Assembly (NCBI RefSeq): GCF_000685075.1
Contig: NZ_BAYD01000061.1
Span: 1-59,235 of the forward strand
Origin: Paraburkholderia oxyphila NBRC 105797
GTDB lineage: Bacteria > Pseudomonadota > Gammaproteobacteria > Burkholderiales > Burkholderiaceae
Direction: 5' to 3'
Length of the DNA: 59,235 nucleotides
Position numbers and translations under genes: made by a program
Shown: piece by piece, positions 19,829-28,749 of the stretch
How positions within the stretch are numbered: position 1 is the stretch's first letter
Layout: the number at the start of each line of letters is the position of its first letter
Notes under the pieces: model-generated
What the model was told of the DNA's origin: nothing
Database searches by the model: none
What the model saw: the letters and a program-made list of their open reading frames with translations, nothing else

Positions 19829-21226
19829 ATGCGTACAGTTCATGTCGATGTTGCGGTCATTGGTGCCGGAAGTGCTGGGTTGCCGGCCTACCGGGCAGCG
19901 AAGGCGGAGGGCGCTTCAGTCGTGCTAATCGAGGGAGGCGTATATGGCACGACCTGCGCCCGTGTGGGCTGCATGCCTTCCAAGCTCCTGATCGCCGCGG
20001 CGGAGGCTGCGCACAGTGTGTCAAGGGCCGCTGCATTCGGCGTGCATGTCGACGGGCGCGTGAGAATCGACGGGCATGAGGTGATGCAGCGCGTCCGGCG
20101 CGAGCGGGACCGCTTTGTCGGGTTCGTCGTTGATAGCGTAGAGCGAATCCCGGACGAAGACCGGTTGTTGGGGCACGCCCGCTTCATCGACGACGGATTG
20201 CTTCAAGTGGGCGACCATACGAACGTTCTCGCGCGCAGCGTGGTGATTGCAACGGGATCCTCACCGGTGATTCCTGAGAAGTATCATGCGCTGGGCGACC
20301 GCGTGGTGGTGAATGACGACGTGTTCGAATGGACCGATCTGCCCGCCAAGGTCGCGGTGGTGGGGACTGGCGTCATCGGGCTGGAGCTCGGACAAGCGCT
20401 TTCCAGGCTTGGCGTCGAGGTCACTGTGATTGCACCGCGCGGACGCGTTGGTCCATTGACGGACCCCGCGATCGTTGACTACGCTCGCGATGTCTTTGGC
20501 GAGGCATTCCGTTTCGAGTCGCGTAGCGAAGTCGAGTCGGCGGTGCGCCTCGAAGACGGGGCGCGCCTGCGATATCGTCGAGAAGACGGTGTGCTGGTCG
20601 ATGACGTGTTCGACTATGTGCTGGTCGCGGCCGGACGCAGACCGAATATCGCCGGTCTCGATCTGCACAATACGTCGCTCGAACTAGATGGCGACGGTAT
20701 GCCGGTCTACGATCCCCATACGTTACAGGCGGGGGCCTGCCCGGTGTTCATCGCTGGAGACGCGAATGGTGCACTCATGTTGCTTCATGAAGCGGCTGAT
20801 GAAGGACGGGCTGCGGGCATCAACGCTGCGCGTTTTCCCCGTGTCGTTGCGCTCGATAGGCGAGCACCGATTTCGGTGGTGTTTACCGATCCAGGGATTG
20901 CTGTGGTCGGCAAGCGATATGCCGATATTGCGGCGGATTCGTTTGTTGTCGGTGAGGTGAATTTCGAAGATCAGGGGCGCAGCCGGGTCATGCTGCGCAA
21001 CGTTGGACTCATGCACGTTTACGTCGACAAGGTGAGCCGCCGGCTAGTCGGCGCCGAATGGACAGGCCCGGATGCAGAGCATATTGCTCACTTGCTCGCC
21101 TGGAGTGTGCAAATGAACTTGAGTGTCGATACAGTGTTGGATATGGCTTTTTATCATCCGGTGGTCGAGGAAGGGTTGCGCACGGCGTTGCGCGATGCCG
21201 TCGCGAAGCTGGCTCAGACCCGTTAG
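19829..21226 (+). CDS. Dihydrolipoamide dehydrogenase-like flavoprotein disulfide reductase
   Basis: A 465-residue class I pyridine nucleotide-disulfide reductase. FAD-binding GAGSAG is at residues 12-17, redox Cys43 and Cys48 lie in YGTTCARVGCMPSK, the second dinucleotide motif is GTGVIGLELGQALSRLG, the FAD contact is FIAGDANG, and the C-terminal catalytic His-Glu is in FYHPVVEEGLR. The GTTCARVGCMPSK signature marks a subgroup apart from the pyruvate and oxoglutarate dehydrogenase Lpd (GGTCLNVGCIPSK). It is not beside any 2-oxoacid dehydrogenase genes. AGAGGCG precedes the ATG. Given the nearby AhpD-like proteins, a role as reductase of a thiol relay is possible but unproven. Confidence 0.88.
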   Translation: MRTVHVDVAVIGAGSAGLPAYRAAKAEGASVVLIEGGVYGTTCARVGCMPSKLLIAAAEAAHSVSRAAAFGVHVDGRVRIDGHEVMQRVRRERDRFVGFVVDSVERIPDEDRLLGHARFIDDGLLQVGDHTNVLARSVVIATGSSPVIPEKYHALGDRVVVNDDVFEWTDLPAKVAVVGTGVIGLELGQALSRLGVEVTVIAPRGRVGPLTDPAIVDYARDVFGEAFRFESRSEVESAVRLEDGARLRYRREDGVLVDDVFDYVLVAAGRRPNIAGLDLHNTSLELDGDGMPVYDPHTLQAGACPVFIAGDANGALMLLHEAADEGRAAGINAARFPRVVALDRRAPISVVFTDPGIAVVGKRYADIAADSFVVGEVNFEDQGRSRVMLRNVGLMHVYVDKVSRRLVGAEWTGPDAEHIAHLLAWSVQMNLSVDTVLDMAFYHPVVEEGLRTALRDAVAKLAQTR

Positions 21227-22023
21227 ACGCTGTCGCCGACTACGATGCATGCGCGCACCGCGAGGTTGCGAGTCGGTCGGTTAACGGCGAGTGTGGTTCA
21301 TGTGAGTTCGCTATAGCAGCGTATAGCAGATACTAGTGATGCGATGTGGTGCGAGGCCATGGCGATGAGGAATAACTGTTATTCCATGCGGTGGCGTGAA
21401 TGGCCTGTTGGAATACCTCGTATTCGTATGTTCGCTTCGAGTAAATAATCTTGGTCTCAGGTAAATATTGAATTGTCTTGAAAATCGGATTGTGATTTCA
21501 ATGTGCGTGTATTGATTCCGCGGTATGGGTGCTTAAAATCACTTTAACGGTTGATGCTGCATTGTATGGCTCGCCTGGCGACCATCAATCCGAATCTGAA
21601 TCCACGTAAGCAAACGGTCGTCGCGGAGCGAAATCAGGGCGGCGTGCAAGCGAGCGAAGCTCGTTGCTGTCCAAACAACGCAATCGACCCGTATGCCGTT
21701 GGCTCGGCCGCATGGTGTTGATTGAATGTGAAGCGCAGCGGTGGGGCAGGCGTGCGGTGCTCGATTTGCGGGTTGAACGCCTGCTTACCATTCTGATCTT
21801 TGAACAGTGAGGTGATGACATGTATGGGGCTCTGAAAATCCTCGATCGCGTCATCGGCTTTCAGTTGTCGCAAAAGCCGAGCCGGTAATGGTTGGCCTGC
21901 GCTCGTTCAGGTTGAGGGTTTGGCCAACTCAGGATCGAAAGCGCGATGGCGGACTGATCGGGGTTTCAGCTGGCCGACGCGGGTAACCGCAGTGCCCCGT
22001 TTGCTCCCGCTCAGTTCCAACGC
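21227..22023. other. Gap without recognisable gene
   Basis: About 800 bases between the convergent Lpd-like and glutaredoxin genes. The stretch 21420-21560 is notably AT-rich. Short minus-strand frames at 21585-21873 show no recognised domain. Confidence 0.4.
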
Positions 22024-22290
22024 TCAATTGTCTTTGAGGCCAGCCAACATTACGACAAGGCCGCCGTCGTCGTCGAGCGCGCGCAGGTCGTCGTATCCAC
22101 CCACATGGTATTCGCCGATGAAAATCTGCGGAACCGTATGGCGTCCGGTCTGCTCCCGCACCGCTTTCGCCAGCGCAGGATTGTCATTCACGCGCACTTC
22201 AGTATATCGCGCACCTTTTTCTTCCAGTAGCGATTTGGCTGCAACGCAATAAGGGCAGGTCGGTTTCGTATAGATCGTGATCGAAGACAC
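22024..22290 (-). CDS. grxC: Glutaredoxin 3 (CPYC)
   Basis: An 88-residue glutaredoxin with active site Cys12-Pro-Tyr-Cys15 (TKPTCPYC), cis-Pro loop HTVPQIFIG and glutathione-binding GGYDDLRAL: a complete GrxC that reduces disulfides with glutathione in the cytoplasm. GTG at 22290 is the best start because GGAGA lies about seven bases upstream; TTG at 22296 is in frame but too close to it. It stands alone, converging on the Lpd-like gene. It is a paralogue of the CLDC glutaredoxin at 8545-8814. Confidence 0.92.
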   Translation of the reverse strand: MSSITIYTKPTCPYCVAAKSLLEEKGARYTEVRVNDNPALAKAVREQTGRHTVPQIFIGEYHVGGYDDLRALDDDGGLVVMLAGLKDN

Positions 22291-23171
22291 TATCAATCTC
22301 CATTTGATTTGAATCGCAACGAACGCCGAACAACGTCGGACGTCGCGTAGCTTCGCCGCTGTGTGGGGCGGCCTGGTAAAAATTTAGCTGCAGTCAGGTC
22401 CACCTTCCGCATCTCCGAAGATCAACTTTATGCGCATTCGGCTCATTCGGGAGCGCGGGCGCTACGCCGAACGAATTGGCAAGGTGCGCCGTGTCACGCC
22501 TCCAGAGTGACGAAGCGCCCGGCGGATGCTAGAGGGTGAGCGATCGCCACTACGGCGCGTATCGCGTCAAGCGTGTTGCCCGGGGATCGACGCGACGGCA
22601 TCGATGCGGGCGCACGGGCCATTTCCGGGGCTCGCAGCCCGTGGCGGCACATGAGAATAGTTGCAGGCGAGGGGATCCGACCCGACAATCCGCTTCGAAT
22701 TTGACACACACGGCGCGCGACCCGACGAGCTCACCGTTGACCTCGCGAACGCGCATCCAGATGTTCTACGGCGCCGCGATTGCCCGGGGGACACACCAGA
22801 CCTGTAAGGGCCGCCGCTACTTCACCTACCAGTATGCATTTGATGCGCTCGACCAGCGCGGCAACGAATGAATCGAGAACCGATCCTGGTGCCGTTGGCA
22901 ATCCCTGCGGCGGACTTGTTGGTGTGGTTCAATTTCTGGGCCATTCGGATCGGGTTATAGGAAAGAATCGAGGCGTATCGGCTCGGCTTCGTGCGAGCGG
23001 CTTCATTCCGTTGAATAACTGCTATGAATTGGGCTTCATGGCTTCTTCATCCCTCTTCTCCAATACTTCACTGTAGCGATCGACTTGCGGTGCACGTTGG
23101 GCGCCGTGGTTGTATCGAGCTTGAGCGTTACATCGGGCGCAATCACAAACGTTATGGGAATGGAGGCGAAG
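22291..23171. other. Gap without recognisable gene
   Basis: About 880 bases between divergent grxC and the aldolase gene. Short frames on both strands (for example a minus-strand frame near 22494-22709 ending AHPLASAGRFVTLEA) look protein-like but match no family I can name; they may be gene debris. Confidence 0.35.
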
Positions 23172-23927
23172 ATGCAATTGCGGGAAAAGGGATATTTCGA
23201 CGAACGCGCGACGCTGGAAATGAACCAAAACCTGAAGCCGAAAGAGAGGACGCTTCCGGAAACGCTCGCCTACGCGTGCCGGATTCTAGCGATGACAGGT
23301 CAGGAGGCGGGGCTGGCCGGGCAGATCACCGCGCGTTCGGACAAGCCGAGATGTTACTGGACATTGCGGTTCGGGCTGGGCTTCGACGAGGCGACACCGG
23401 ACGATTTCATCGAGGTCGACGCGGATTTGAATACGATCAGCGGGACGGGCATGGCGAATCCGGCAACGCGTTTTCACCTTTGGGTCTATGAAGCGCGGCC
23501 GGAGCGCAACGCGATTATCCACACACATTCGCCGTATGTTTCTGCGTTGGTCGCGGCGCGGCAGCCACTTGTCATCGCACAGATGGACATGACTCCGCTC
23601 CACAACGATTGCGCGTTTCTGCCCGACTGGCCCGGAGTGCCGATCGCTGACCAGGAGGGTGTGATTATTTCGGAGGCTTTGGGAGACAAGCGCACGATCT
23701 TGCTCGCACACCACGGCCAGTTGACGACTGGGGAGTATGTCGAGGAAGCGACGTATCTGGCAGTGTATCTCGAACGGGCCGCTCGGATGCAGGTGCGCGC
23801 GCGTACATTTGGGCCGATTACGCCGGTGCCGGACGACCTGGCTGCGGAGGCGCACGACTATTTGCTGAAACCGTCAATTGTTAAGGGCACGTTCGACTAT
23901 TGGTGCCGCCAGGCTGACCGGATGTAA
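23172..23927 (+). CDS. Class II aldolase/adducin-family protein
   Basis: A 251-residue class II aldolase-fold protein. Zinc ligands are visible in AIIHTHSPYVSAL (HxH) and in ILLAHHGQLTTGEYVEEATYLAVYLERAARMQ (the third His), and the GLAGQITARSDKPRCYW segment corresponds to the substrate phosphate/loop region. Relatives include fuculose- and threonate-type aldolases and decarboxylases; the substrate is not evident. GGAGG sits five bases before the ATG at 23172; an upstream frame is not homologous. It converges on the 2-hydroxyacid dehydrogenase and transporter genes at 24.6-27 kb, which could serve the same hydroxyacid pathway. Confidence 0.88.
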   Translation: MQLREKGYFDERATLEMNQNLKPKERTLPETLAYACRILAMTGQEAGLAGQITARSDKPRCYWTLRFGLGFDEATPDDFIEVDADLNTISGTGMANPATRFHLWVYEARPERNAIIHTHSPYVSALVAARQPLVIAQMDMTPLHNDCAFLPDWPGVPIADQEGVIISEALGDKRTILLAHHGQLTTGEYVEEATYLAVYLERAARMQVRARTFGPITPVPDDLAAEAHDYLLKPSIVKGTFDYWCRQADRM

Positions 23928-23989
23928 CAGGCGAAGTGATCGAAGAGCGCGGAGATGCCGGTGGCGTCAAGTTCGCCAGACGGTGTCGC

Positions 23990-24245
23990 GCGTGTGGTAC
24001 GGGACGTGAAGCTCGCTGTGAGCCGGGGCGGGGTCGCTGAGCACGCATGATGCGGCCCCATCACTTTTGCCACCATGCCTTTTCCGGGCCGCGAAATTTG
24101 CGATCGTGTGCCGGTTGCCGCAGATGGCCACGCGGCACCACCGCCGGCAATGGGCGATGGGCCCACGGTAAAACCCCATTTCACGATTCTGAACAACCGA
24201 CGCTCCGTGTCGTCGAGAATTCCATCAATTGCGTCCACGACGTAG
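23990..24245 (-). pseudogene. CGNR zinc-finger regulator C-terminal fragment
   Basis: On the minus strand, VVDAIDGILDDTERRLFRIVK is followed after a frame change by GFYRGPIAHCRRWCRVAICGNRHTIANFAAR (split here across 24165), which lines up with the WFYDRTKSHRRRWC and MALCGNRHKV region of the two intact CGNR proteins at 39.6-41 kb. The N-terminal ABATE domain and the first zinc-ligand pair are missing and the frame is broken. It is a third, dead member of this regulator family. Confidence 0.65.
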
Positions 24246-24492
24246 TGTCCTGATCCGCTTCCGGACACTGGAGGCAATAGTTATCTTCCCGTGCCACAGT
24301 ATTCGGGACGTTACACGTGACATTATCGTCGAGCGAGATGGACTCAACGTCGGCGATTCTTTTTGTTCAATGAATATTCCTCTGTGCTCGTACGTCGCGT
24401 GTTCCGACAGCGGGTCAAAAATGACGATTCGGTCAGCAGTGAGCTACGGGCTGTTAGCTTTGGCGTAGTCTGGCAAGCGCGCTCGTTGCGTC

Positions 24493-24526
24493 TCGAACGC
24501 GAACTGAGTTTGCAGTTCGCGTTCGA
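24493..24526. repeat. Perfect 14-base inverted repeat
   Basis: TCGAACGCGAACTG (24493-24506) and its exact complement (24513-24526) flank a 6-base loop AGTTTG. It lies 73 bases past the end of the 2-hydroxyacid dehydrogenase gene. No T-run follows on either strand, so it may be a rho-dependent end, an RNA-stability hairpin or a protein-binding site. Confidence 0.75.
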
Positions 24527-24598
24527 AGCGACGGGATCAGGCGCAAGATCGCGCTGGAGCGGCCAAGGTAGCGACGCGGGTGACGCGTTGATCTCGAT

Positions 24599-25570
24599 TC
24601 AGACGAGATTGCGCGGTGAGCCTGCGTGGAACGCCACGATGTTTTCTACGAGCTGATCGGCAAGCGCTTGCATGGCCTCCTCGCTCGCCCATGCTACGTG
24701 CGGCGTCAGGATGAAATTGTGTGTATCGCGCAGCGTGTGGAACGGATGTGCGGGCGTCGGGGGCTCTTGCGTCGTGACGTCGAAACCGGCACCGGAAATC
24801 AGGCCTTCACTTAACGCTCGGACCAGCGCTTCCTCGTTTACGAGGCCGCCTCGTGCCGTGTTGATGATCAGCGGCTTGCGCTCCATTTGCTGAAACTCAG
24901 CCCAGTCGATCATGTTGTGCGTTTCCGGCAAAAGCGGGCAATGGAGCGTGATGATGTCGCTCGTGCGCATCACCTCATCGAACGGCACATACGGTCGGCC
25001 CATGTCGTGCTTGCCCTTGTGGCTCGCGAATCGGACCTGCATGTTCAGCGCACGTCCCATGCTTGCTACGGCTTGCCCCAGCACACCGTCTCCGATGATG
25101 CCGAGCGTAGAGTTTGCCAGATCCCGAATTGGATGGTCGAAGAAACAAAACTGGGCTGATTCCTCCCAGCGGCCTGCCCGGACGGATTCGCGATAGGCCA
25201 CGATACTACGGCGCAATGCAAAAATCAGCGCGAAGGTATGCTCTGGGACCGTGTTCACCGCATATCCTCGGATGTTCGAAACAGCAATCCCGCGTTCCCT
25301 GCATGCCGGCAGATCCACATTGTCGGTGCCGGTCGCCGCGACGGCGACCAGCTTCAGGCGACTGGCGCGTTCAAGCGCCGCTTTGGCAAGCTTCGTCTTG
25401 TTCGTGATGACTATCTCGGCGTCGGCAATGCGCTCGCCAACCTGTTCCGGCTCGGTCCGGGGAAAAATCGTCAGCTCGTGCGCGAATGGAATCGGCTTCA
25501 GCTTCGTTTGAGGTGACAGGCTTTCCCTGTCAAGAAATACGATCCGTGACGTCTTATGAGGTGTGCTCAT
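24599..25570 (-). CDS. D-2-hydroxyacid dehydrogenase (glycerate/hydroxypyruvate type)
   Basis: A 323-residue NAD-dependent D-isomer-specific dehydrogenase. Features are TGTDNVDLPACRERGIAVSN, the nucleotide-binding LGIIGDGVLGQAV (third glycine kept), the Arg of NTARGGLVNEEAL, the Glu of TQEPP and the catalytic His of ILTPHVAWAS. It is closest in style to HprA-type glycerate or hydroxypyruvate reductases. GGAGG lies before the ATG, inside the end of the upstream MHS transporter gene, with a 17-base overlap, so the two form an operon. Likely role: interconversion of a 2-oxoacid and the D-hydroxyacid taken up by that transporter. Confidence 0.93.
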   Translation of the reverse strand: MSTPHKTSRIVFLDRESLSPQTKLKPIPFAHELTIFPRTEPEQVGERIADAEIVITNKTKLAKAALERASRLKLVAVAATGTDNVDLPACRERGIAVSNIRGYAVNTVPEHTFALIFALRRSIVAYRESVRAGRWEESAQFCFFDHPIRDLANSTLGIIGDGVLGQAVASMGRALNMQVRFASHKGKHDMGRPYVPFDEVMRTSDIITLHCPLLPETHNMIDWAEFQQMERKPLIINTARGGLVNEEALVRALSEGLISGAGFDVTTQEPPTPAHPFHTLRDTHNFILTPHVAWASEEAMQALADQLVENIVAFHAGSPRNLV

Positions 25571-26969
25571 TGGATTTTCCTCCGGTCCTTATCGGTGTGG
25601 TGGGGAGCCGCACTTCCGCGCTATCGTCCGCGCTGACGGTTTTACCGCGCGAGCGCATCGACAAGGCGCAAAGGAGCGCGACGAAGGTGAGGCAGCTGAG
25701 GTACCAGGAGATGTAGATGGGGTTACCGTGGCCTTTAGCCAGCAGGTAGGTCGCCATGATCGGAGCGAGTCCACCGCCAAGCGCACCGGAGATCTGCACG
25801 CCGAGCGAGATGCCGCTGTAGCGGACCTCCGCCGGGAACTGCGAGGAAAACAGGCTGCCTTCCGGACCATACATGAAGGCGTGACACATGCCGATCGCGA
25901 TGATCATCGCAAGGTAGACCATAGCATTGCTTTTCGTCTGCAGCATTTCGAAAAAAGCAAAAGCAAAAATGCAGACGAGGCCGGCACCCATCGCGAACAC
26001 GCGCTTATGCCCAATCCTGTCGCCGAAGATGCCCGCAATCGGTGTCGTGAAGAGGGCAACCGTGGCCCCAATCGTCACCCCGTTGAGGATGAGCGGCTTG
26101 GGTAGCCCTACCTTCATCGTCGCATAGGACAGCGAGAAAGTCGTCACGGTGAAGAACCACGTCACTTCCCCGAGCCGCGCACCGACCAGCTTCAACAACG
26201 CGCCCTGGTGATGTCTGAGGACCTCCATCACAGGAACTTTCACCTCCTTACCGCGGCTTTTCATCGCCTCGAAGTCCGGCGATTCATTGACCTTCATTCG
26301 GATGAACCAGCCAACGACGACAAGCGCCACGCTGGCGAGGAAGGGGACACGCCAACCCCACGCAAGCATCTCCTGATCGGGCAGCCTCGCAACAGCGGCC
26401 ATCGCGAGCGACGAGAGGATCAGTCCGGTTGCGACACCAGTTTGCGGCAGGCTGCCGAAAAGGCCCTTCTTGCCTTTGGGCGCATGTTCGACCGCCATCA
26501 GGACCGCTCCCCCCCATTCGCCGCCGACAGCGATACCTTGCAGGAAGCGCATGAGAACCAGCAGTGCCGCAGCCCAATACCCAATTTTAGAGTACGGCGG
26601 AATGAGGCCGATAGTGATGGTGGGGAAGCCCATCAACAGAAGTGTCACCATCAGCATGGTTTTGCGGCCGACGCGGTCGCCGAAGTGGCCGAATACGATG
26701 CCGCCTAGCGGGCGTGCGAGGAAGCCGATGGCATAAGTGGCAAACGCCGCCAGCGTCCCAGTGATCGGATCGAAGGCGGGAAAGAATATCTTGTTGAATA
26801 TAAGCGCGGCTGCAGTGCCGTAAATGTAGAAGTCGTACCACTCGATTGTCGTGCCGAGTAGACTCGCGATGCCGGCGACGACATACTGTTTCCTCGATTT
26901 GGAAACGGTTGAACCTGCTCCCTCCCCACTGCCACTATCCGCAGGGATCGATATTTTGCCTCCACGCAT
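25554..26969 (-). CDS. MHS-family (metabolite:H+ symporter) MFS transporter
   Basis: About 471 residues with twelve predicted membrane helices. Family marks are GTTIEWYDFYIYGTAAAL, GGIVFGHFGDRVGRKTML, RFLQGIAVGGEWGGAVLM and GSLPQTGVATG, all typical of the metabolite:H+ symporters that take up organic acids such as alpha-ketoglutarate, citrate or shikimate. Start at 26969 is favoured because GGAGA lies eight bases before it; an ATG at 26984 adds five residues but has no ribosome-binding site. It overlaps the 2-hydroxyacid dehydrogenase gene by 17 bases, implying a shared transcript and substrate. Confidence 0.92.
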   Translation of the reverse strand: MRGGKISIPADSGSGEGAGSTVSKSRKQYVVAGIASLLGTTIEWYDFYIYGTAAALIFNKIFFPAFDPITGTLAAFATYAIGFLARPLGGIVFGHFGDRVGRKTMLMVTLLLMGFPTITIGLIPPYSKIGYWAAALLVLMRFLQGIAVGGEWGGAVLMAVEHAPKGKKGLFGSLPQTGVATGLILSSLAMAAVARLPDQEMLAWGWRVPFLASVALVVVGWFIRMKVNESPDFEAMKSRGKEVKVPVMEVLRHHQGALLKLVGARLGEVTWFFTVTTFSLSYATMKVGLPKPLILNGVTIGATVALFTTPIAGIFGDRIGHKRVFAMGAGLVCIFAFAFFEMLQTKSNAMVYLAMIIAIGMCHAFMYGPEGSLFSSQFPAEVRYSGISLGVQISGALGGGLAPIMATYLLAKGHGNPIYISWYLSCLTFVALLCALSMRSRGKTVSADDSAEVRLPTTPIRTGGKSNEHTS

Positions 26970-26984
26970 TTGGCTTGTCTCCAT

Positions 26985-27498
26985 GATTGCCGGCGTTGCC
27001 TACGCTGGGTCGTCAGCCCAGGCCGAAACGATTGTCTGCGTGCCAACCCCGGCTCCCGAGCACATGCTTCGCTCGAATTCCAGTTGAATCTCGGCTGCGC
27101 AACGAGAACCGATTGACGGGCTCGCTGCAGCTAGTATTGGAGGAAAAAAATAGCCAAGCCATGGACTCGCGAGCATAGCAGCTATGATGCGCGGTAACCG
27201 CCTCCGTGGGCACAGAGCCTGCAACGATAAGGGCGGGGAGATTGAAGATCCAAGATGGAAGATTTTCATGCTAACCACTATTATTTTATTTTAAGGGTTG
27301 CCGTTTTTTTTGATTTCGTCAGACGCAAGGCCCAATTGTGCCGACCGGATTGTCTGATCAACTCAACGGTTGCTGTGCGCCTAACGAGCCTATCGAAGAC
27401 CACGCTGGATCCCTGCAACCCAACCGTCTTGTATCGTGCAAGGCCCCCGGCGCTCCTCGACCCACTCGACGTGGGCCAGGAGCGCGTTCCTCAGACCG
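26985..27498. other. Gap without recognisable gene
   Basis: About 510 bases upstream of the MHS transporter gene, holding its promoter. The stretch 27260-27330 is very AT-rich with a run of eight T (27303-27310). Short plus-strand frames have no recognised domain. Confidence 0.4.
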
Positions 27499-28029
27499 TT
27501 ATGCGGCCCGGCGGAAGGGGAGGGTGTTCTGCTGATCGCTAGAGCTCCGGGCCTCGATCACTCGGACAATGTCTTGCTTGAGCAGGTACACAGAGACAAC
27601 CAGCAAAACAAGATCCTTCAGAAGGAAGGCCGAAACCGTTGTCATCGCAGGAAATCCACCAGCCGCGGCGTCCCACGCACCAGGAACGAATGGCATGATC
27701 GTGAACGTAGCAATGAAGCTGAAGCAAGAACCAAGAGCACCAAGTATGCCTAACCGCTTGTTCCAGTACCCCAAGAGCAGTAGCGACCCAAAGGTCCATT
27801 CTGCCGTCCCCAGAAAAACGCTCGTACCTTTAATGCCCAAGACCGGAATCATCCAGAAGATAAGCGGGCCGTGGGTGATTAATGGCACCAGGTCTCTGAT
27901 TTCAGCCACCTGCCATTTGTCGTAGCCAAACCACGCAAAGATAATCACCATCGCGGCGCGGAGCAAATGGTAGTCGAGGTCTCGCTTCAAAAGACCCGAC
28001 CGATCCAGTATATTGATGACGTAATTCAT
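27499..28029 (-). CDS. DUF417 (YkgB/RclC-like) membrane protein
   Basis: A 176-residue inner-membrane protein with four predicted helices. The family pattern is visible in LLRAAMVIIFAWFGYDKWQ, GTAEWTFGSLLLLGYWNKRLGILGALGS, and FPAMTTVSAFLLKDLVLLVVSVYLL. In Escherichia coli the DUF417 protein RclC belongs to the reactive-chlorine-response operon; whether this protein has that role is unknown. GGAGG sits six bases before the ATG at 28029. It is a single-gene unit. Its presence beside catalase, peroxiredoxin and glutaredoxin genes fits an oxidant-response theme but is not proof. Confidence 0.88.
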   Translation of the reverse strand: MNYVINILDRSGLLKRDLDYHLLRAAMVIIFAWFGYDKWQVAEIRDLVPLITHGPLIFWMIPVLGIKGTSVFLGTAEWTFGSLLLLGYWNKRLGILGALGSCFSFIATFTIMPFVPGAWDAAAGGFPAMTTVSAFLLKDLVLLVVSVYLLKQDIVRVIEARSSSDQQNTLPFRRAA

Positions 28030-28749
28030 GACTTCCTCCATGTTGGAGCTGTGAGCTCTTCAACGCCCGTCGCGGCGTGAAGGGCAAGGACCTGGATAGG
28101 CGATGTTGAAAACTCCTTTCATCGCTTCCCGTTGGTAAGTGATGTCACTATATGCGCCAGGGATGATTCCTCTAAGACTCAACTGGCTCAGTAACATGCT
28201 TGAACGTATCAAGCGACAGGTGCAATGCTCGACCGAATCGATTGGCTAAGTCGCCTCTTTGACCGTCCTGCCAGATCGCCGGCACGACCTGGCCGGCCGC
28301 GAGCCACGTCCGCCGGACCTCTCCATCTAGCGAATGGAAGCTCAGTCGCAGATCGCGAAACGGAGTCACGAAGTGAGGCTGCAACCTGCGGACAGCGTGA
28401 GTCTTTGCCGCCGTTGCCTTCGGCCAGAAGCGCTTTTTAGATCTCGCAAAGCTCGTCTGCTCAGGCGCTGGCCTGTCAGCGATCGCGTGCCGTCCGGATT
28501 GCATCAATCGCCGACCGGCCGGGACGATTTCCATACGAGGTCCGAGTGGAACACGGGTTCAAGGATCGGCTCGCTCACAGGCTTACGCCAAACGTCGACG
28601 CCGCCCGCCCCGGTCTGCGTCATTCCCCTGCGCACCGCTTCCACCACGAGCTTTCTCAGGTGGGCTTGGGTGGCGACATGCGGTTTCCGGGCATCAGTTT
28701 TGTCTTGATGCCCGTAAAGCGTGCCACGCACTGTTTGGTGCACACGTCA
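28030..28749. other. Gap without recognisable gene
   Basis: About 720 bases between the DUF417 gene and the end of the lactate permease gene. Two minus-strand frames (28172-28534 and 28504-28743) have protein-like composition but no domain I can identify; they could be relics. The DUF417 promoter should lie near 28040-28150. Confidence 0.35.
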
